NCBI GenBank assembly: GCA_902778255.1
Contig: CACYXD010000019.1
Location: forward strand, 1 to 63,293
Origin: an uncultured Prevotellaceae bacterium
GTDB taxonomy: Bacteria; Bacteroidota; Bacteroidia; Bacteroidales; Bacteroidaceae
Reading direction: 5' to 3'
Length of the DNA: 63,293 bases
Part shown: in pieces, positions 62,991 through 63,293 of the stretch
How the letters are laid out: every line of letters begins with the position of its first letter
Numbering within the stretch: position 1 is the first letter of the stretch
Made by a program: the position numbers and the translations under genes
The notes under the pieces: model-generated
What the model was told of the DNA's origin: nothing
What the model saw: the letters and a program-made list of their open reading frames with translations, nothing else
Databases searched by the model: none

Positions 62991-63293
62991 CTACCCATTT
63001 AATAGTTCTTCCAGAAATTCTGCTGCATCGTCTACACAATCAGGACACTCTCTAAGTACTACTTTTGTTCCGATACCTTTCAGCAGCTTGCATTGTGTGG
63101 CTCCGTTTCTCTCTTGGAACTTGGTCATTATCTGACGCATCTGTTTCATGGACTTTGCCTTGTCTTTATTTACCAACCCCAAAACGAGACCAGCTCCAAC
63201 AAGTGCGCCACATGTACCTTCCATATTACCCATACCACCACCAAAAGCCCCGGCAATGTTCATGGCTTCATCCTCACTGATTCCTGCTATATC
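62991..63293 (-). CDS. C_GCAxxG_C_C family protein, 5' end outside window
   Basis: The frame stays open to the window edge; the visible part is about 100 residues. AGAFGGGMGNMEGTCGALVG, then NGATQCKLLKGI and LRECPDCVDDAAEFLEELL, match the C-terminal part of the C_GCAxxG_C_C family of putative redox proteins. The first Cys motif lies beyond the edge. The internal ATG at 63263 is unlikely to be the real start because the family sequence continues upstream (DIAGISEDEA). Confidence 0.85.
   Translation of the reverse strand, partial: DIAGISEDEAMNIAGAFGGGMGNMEGTCGALVGAGLVLGLVNKDKAKSMKQMRQIMTKFQERNGATQCKLLKGIGTKVVLRECPDCVDDAAEFLEELLNG

Overview
The window looks like chromosomal DNA from a member of the Bacteroidales, most probably Prevotella or a close relative. 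The evidence is: many promoters with the Bacteroidetes -7 element TAnnTTTG; a DUF4492-cydA-cydB cluster; a BspA-type leucine-rich-repeat protein; HU-CCDC81/SPOR and HU-HIG DNA-binding proteins; a Bacteroidetes-type Mrp; and many DUF families typical of the phylum. No rRNA, CRISPR array or complete insertion sequence was seen. The only tRNA is tRNA-His. In several genes the longest reading frame begins inside a -7 element; there I moved the start to the first sensible codon downstream.

Layout. 0.3-4.3 kb: tRNA-His, trmB, a BspA-like protein, mrp. 4.3-10.2 kb (minus): a coiled-coil protein, TolC-like, HlyD-like and two ABC-2 permeases, an export operon without an ATPase. 10.3-13.4 kb: DUF4492 and cytochrome bd oxidase, then a strong terminator. 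13.5-16.2 kb (minus, AT-rich): an orphan XRE regulator, two secreted proteins (LamG-like and PEGA), a candidate structured RNA, and a RelE-type toxin-antitoxin pair. 16.35-25.3 kb: a 22-bp repeat array, a HAD phosphatase, pheS, a 5'-nucleotidase and nudC; a minus operon rfbC-ugd-lipoprotein; an HU/SPOR protein and a zinc-ribbon/FHA protein. 25.4-26.9 kb: a xylulokinase. 27-39.1 kb: an exopolysaccharide operon (CheY-like regulator, receiver-like/sugar-transferase fusion, TolC-like outer-membrane protein, Wzc-like co-polymerase with a degenerate kinase domain, Wzy-like polymerase, four GT2 glycosyltransferases, Wzx-like flippase). 39.1-43.5 kb: DUF6056 membrane protein, GtrA, an acyltransferase plus SGNH hydrolase, and a polyprenol-phosphate mannose synthase. 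43.5-50.7 kb (minus): a compact eight-gene operon from dnaX through a DivIC/FtsB-like protein, a free-standing MetH reactivation domain and pyrC to plsC. 51-59.3 kb: small regulatory, redox and stress genes mixed with three clear gene remnants. 59.4-63.3 kb: HU-HIG gene, two more 22-bp repeat arrays, ArdA, GNAT, YaaA and a partial C_GCAxxG_C_C protein.

How it fits together. rfbC and ugd supply nucleotide-sugar chemistry next to the Wzx/Wzy-type polysaccharide operon. GtrA, DUF6056, acyltransferase/SGNH and polyprenol mannosyltransferase genes suit glycan decoration. The most unusual features are short-period repeats of two kinds. (1) Three arrays with an exact 22-bp period but unrelated consensus sequences; many units are imperfect palindromes. 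(2) Heptamer micro-arrays, found both between genes and, in frame, inside cydA, cydB and nudC. A structured 5' leader upstream of a DUF4250 operon and a structured RNA candidate near 15.4 kb are further leads.
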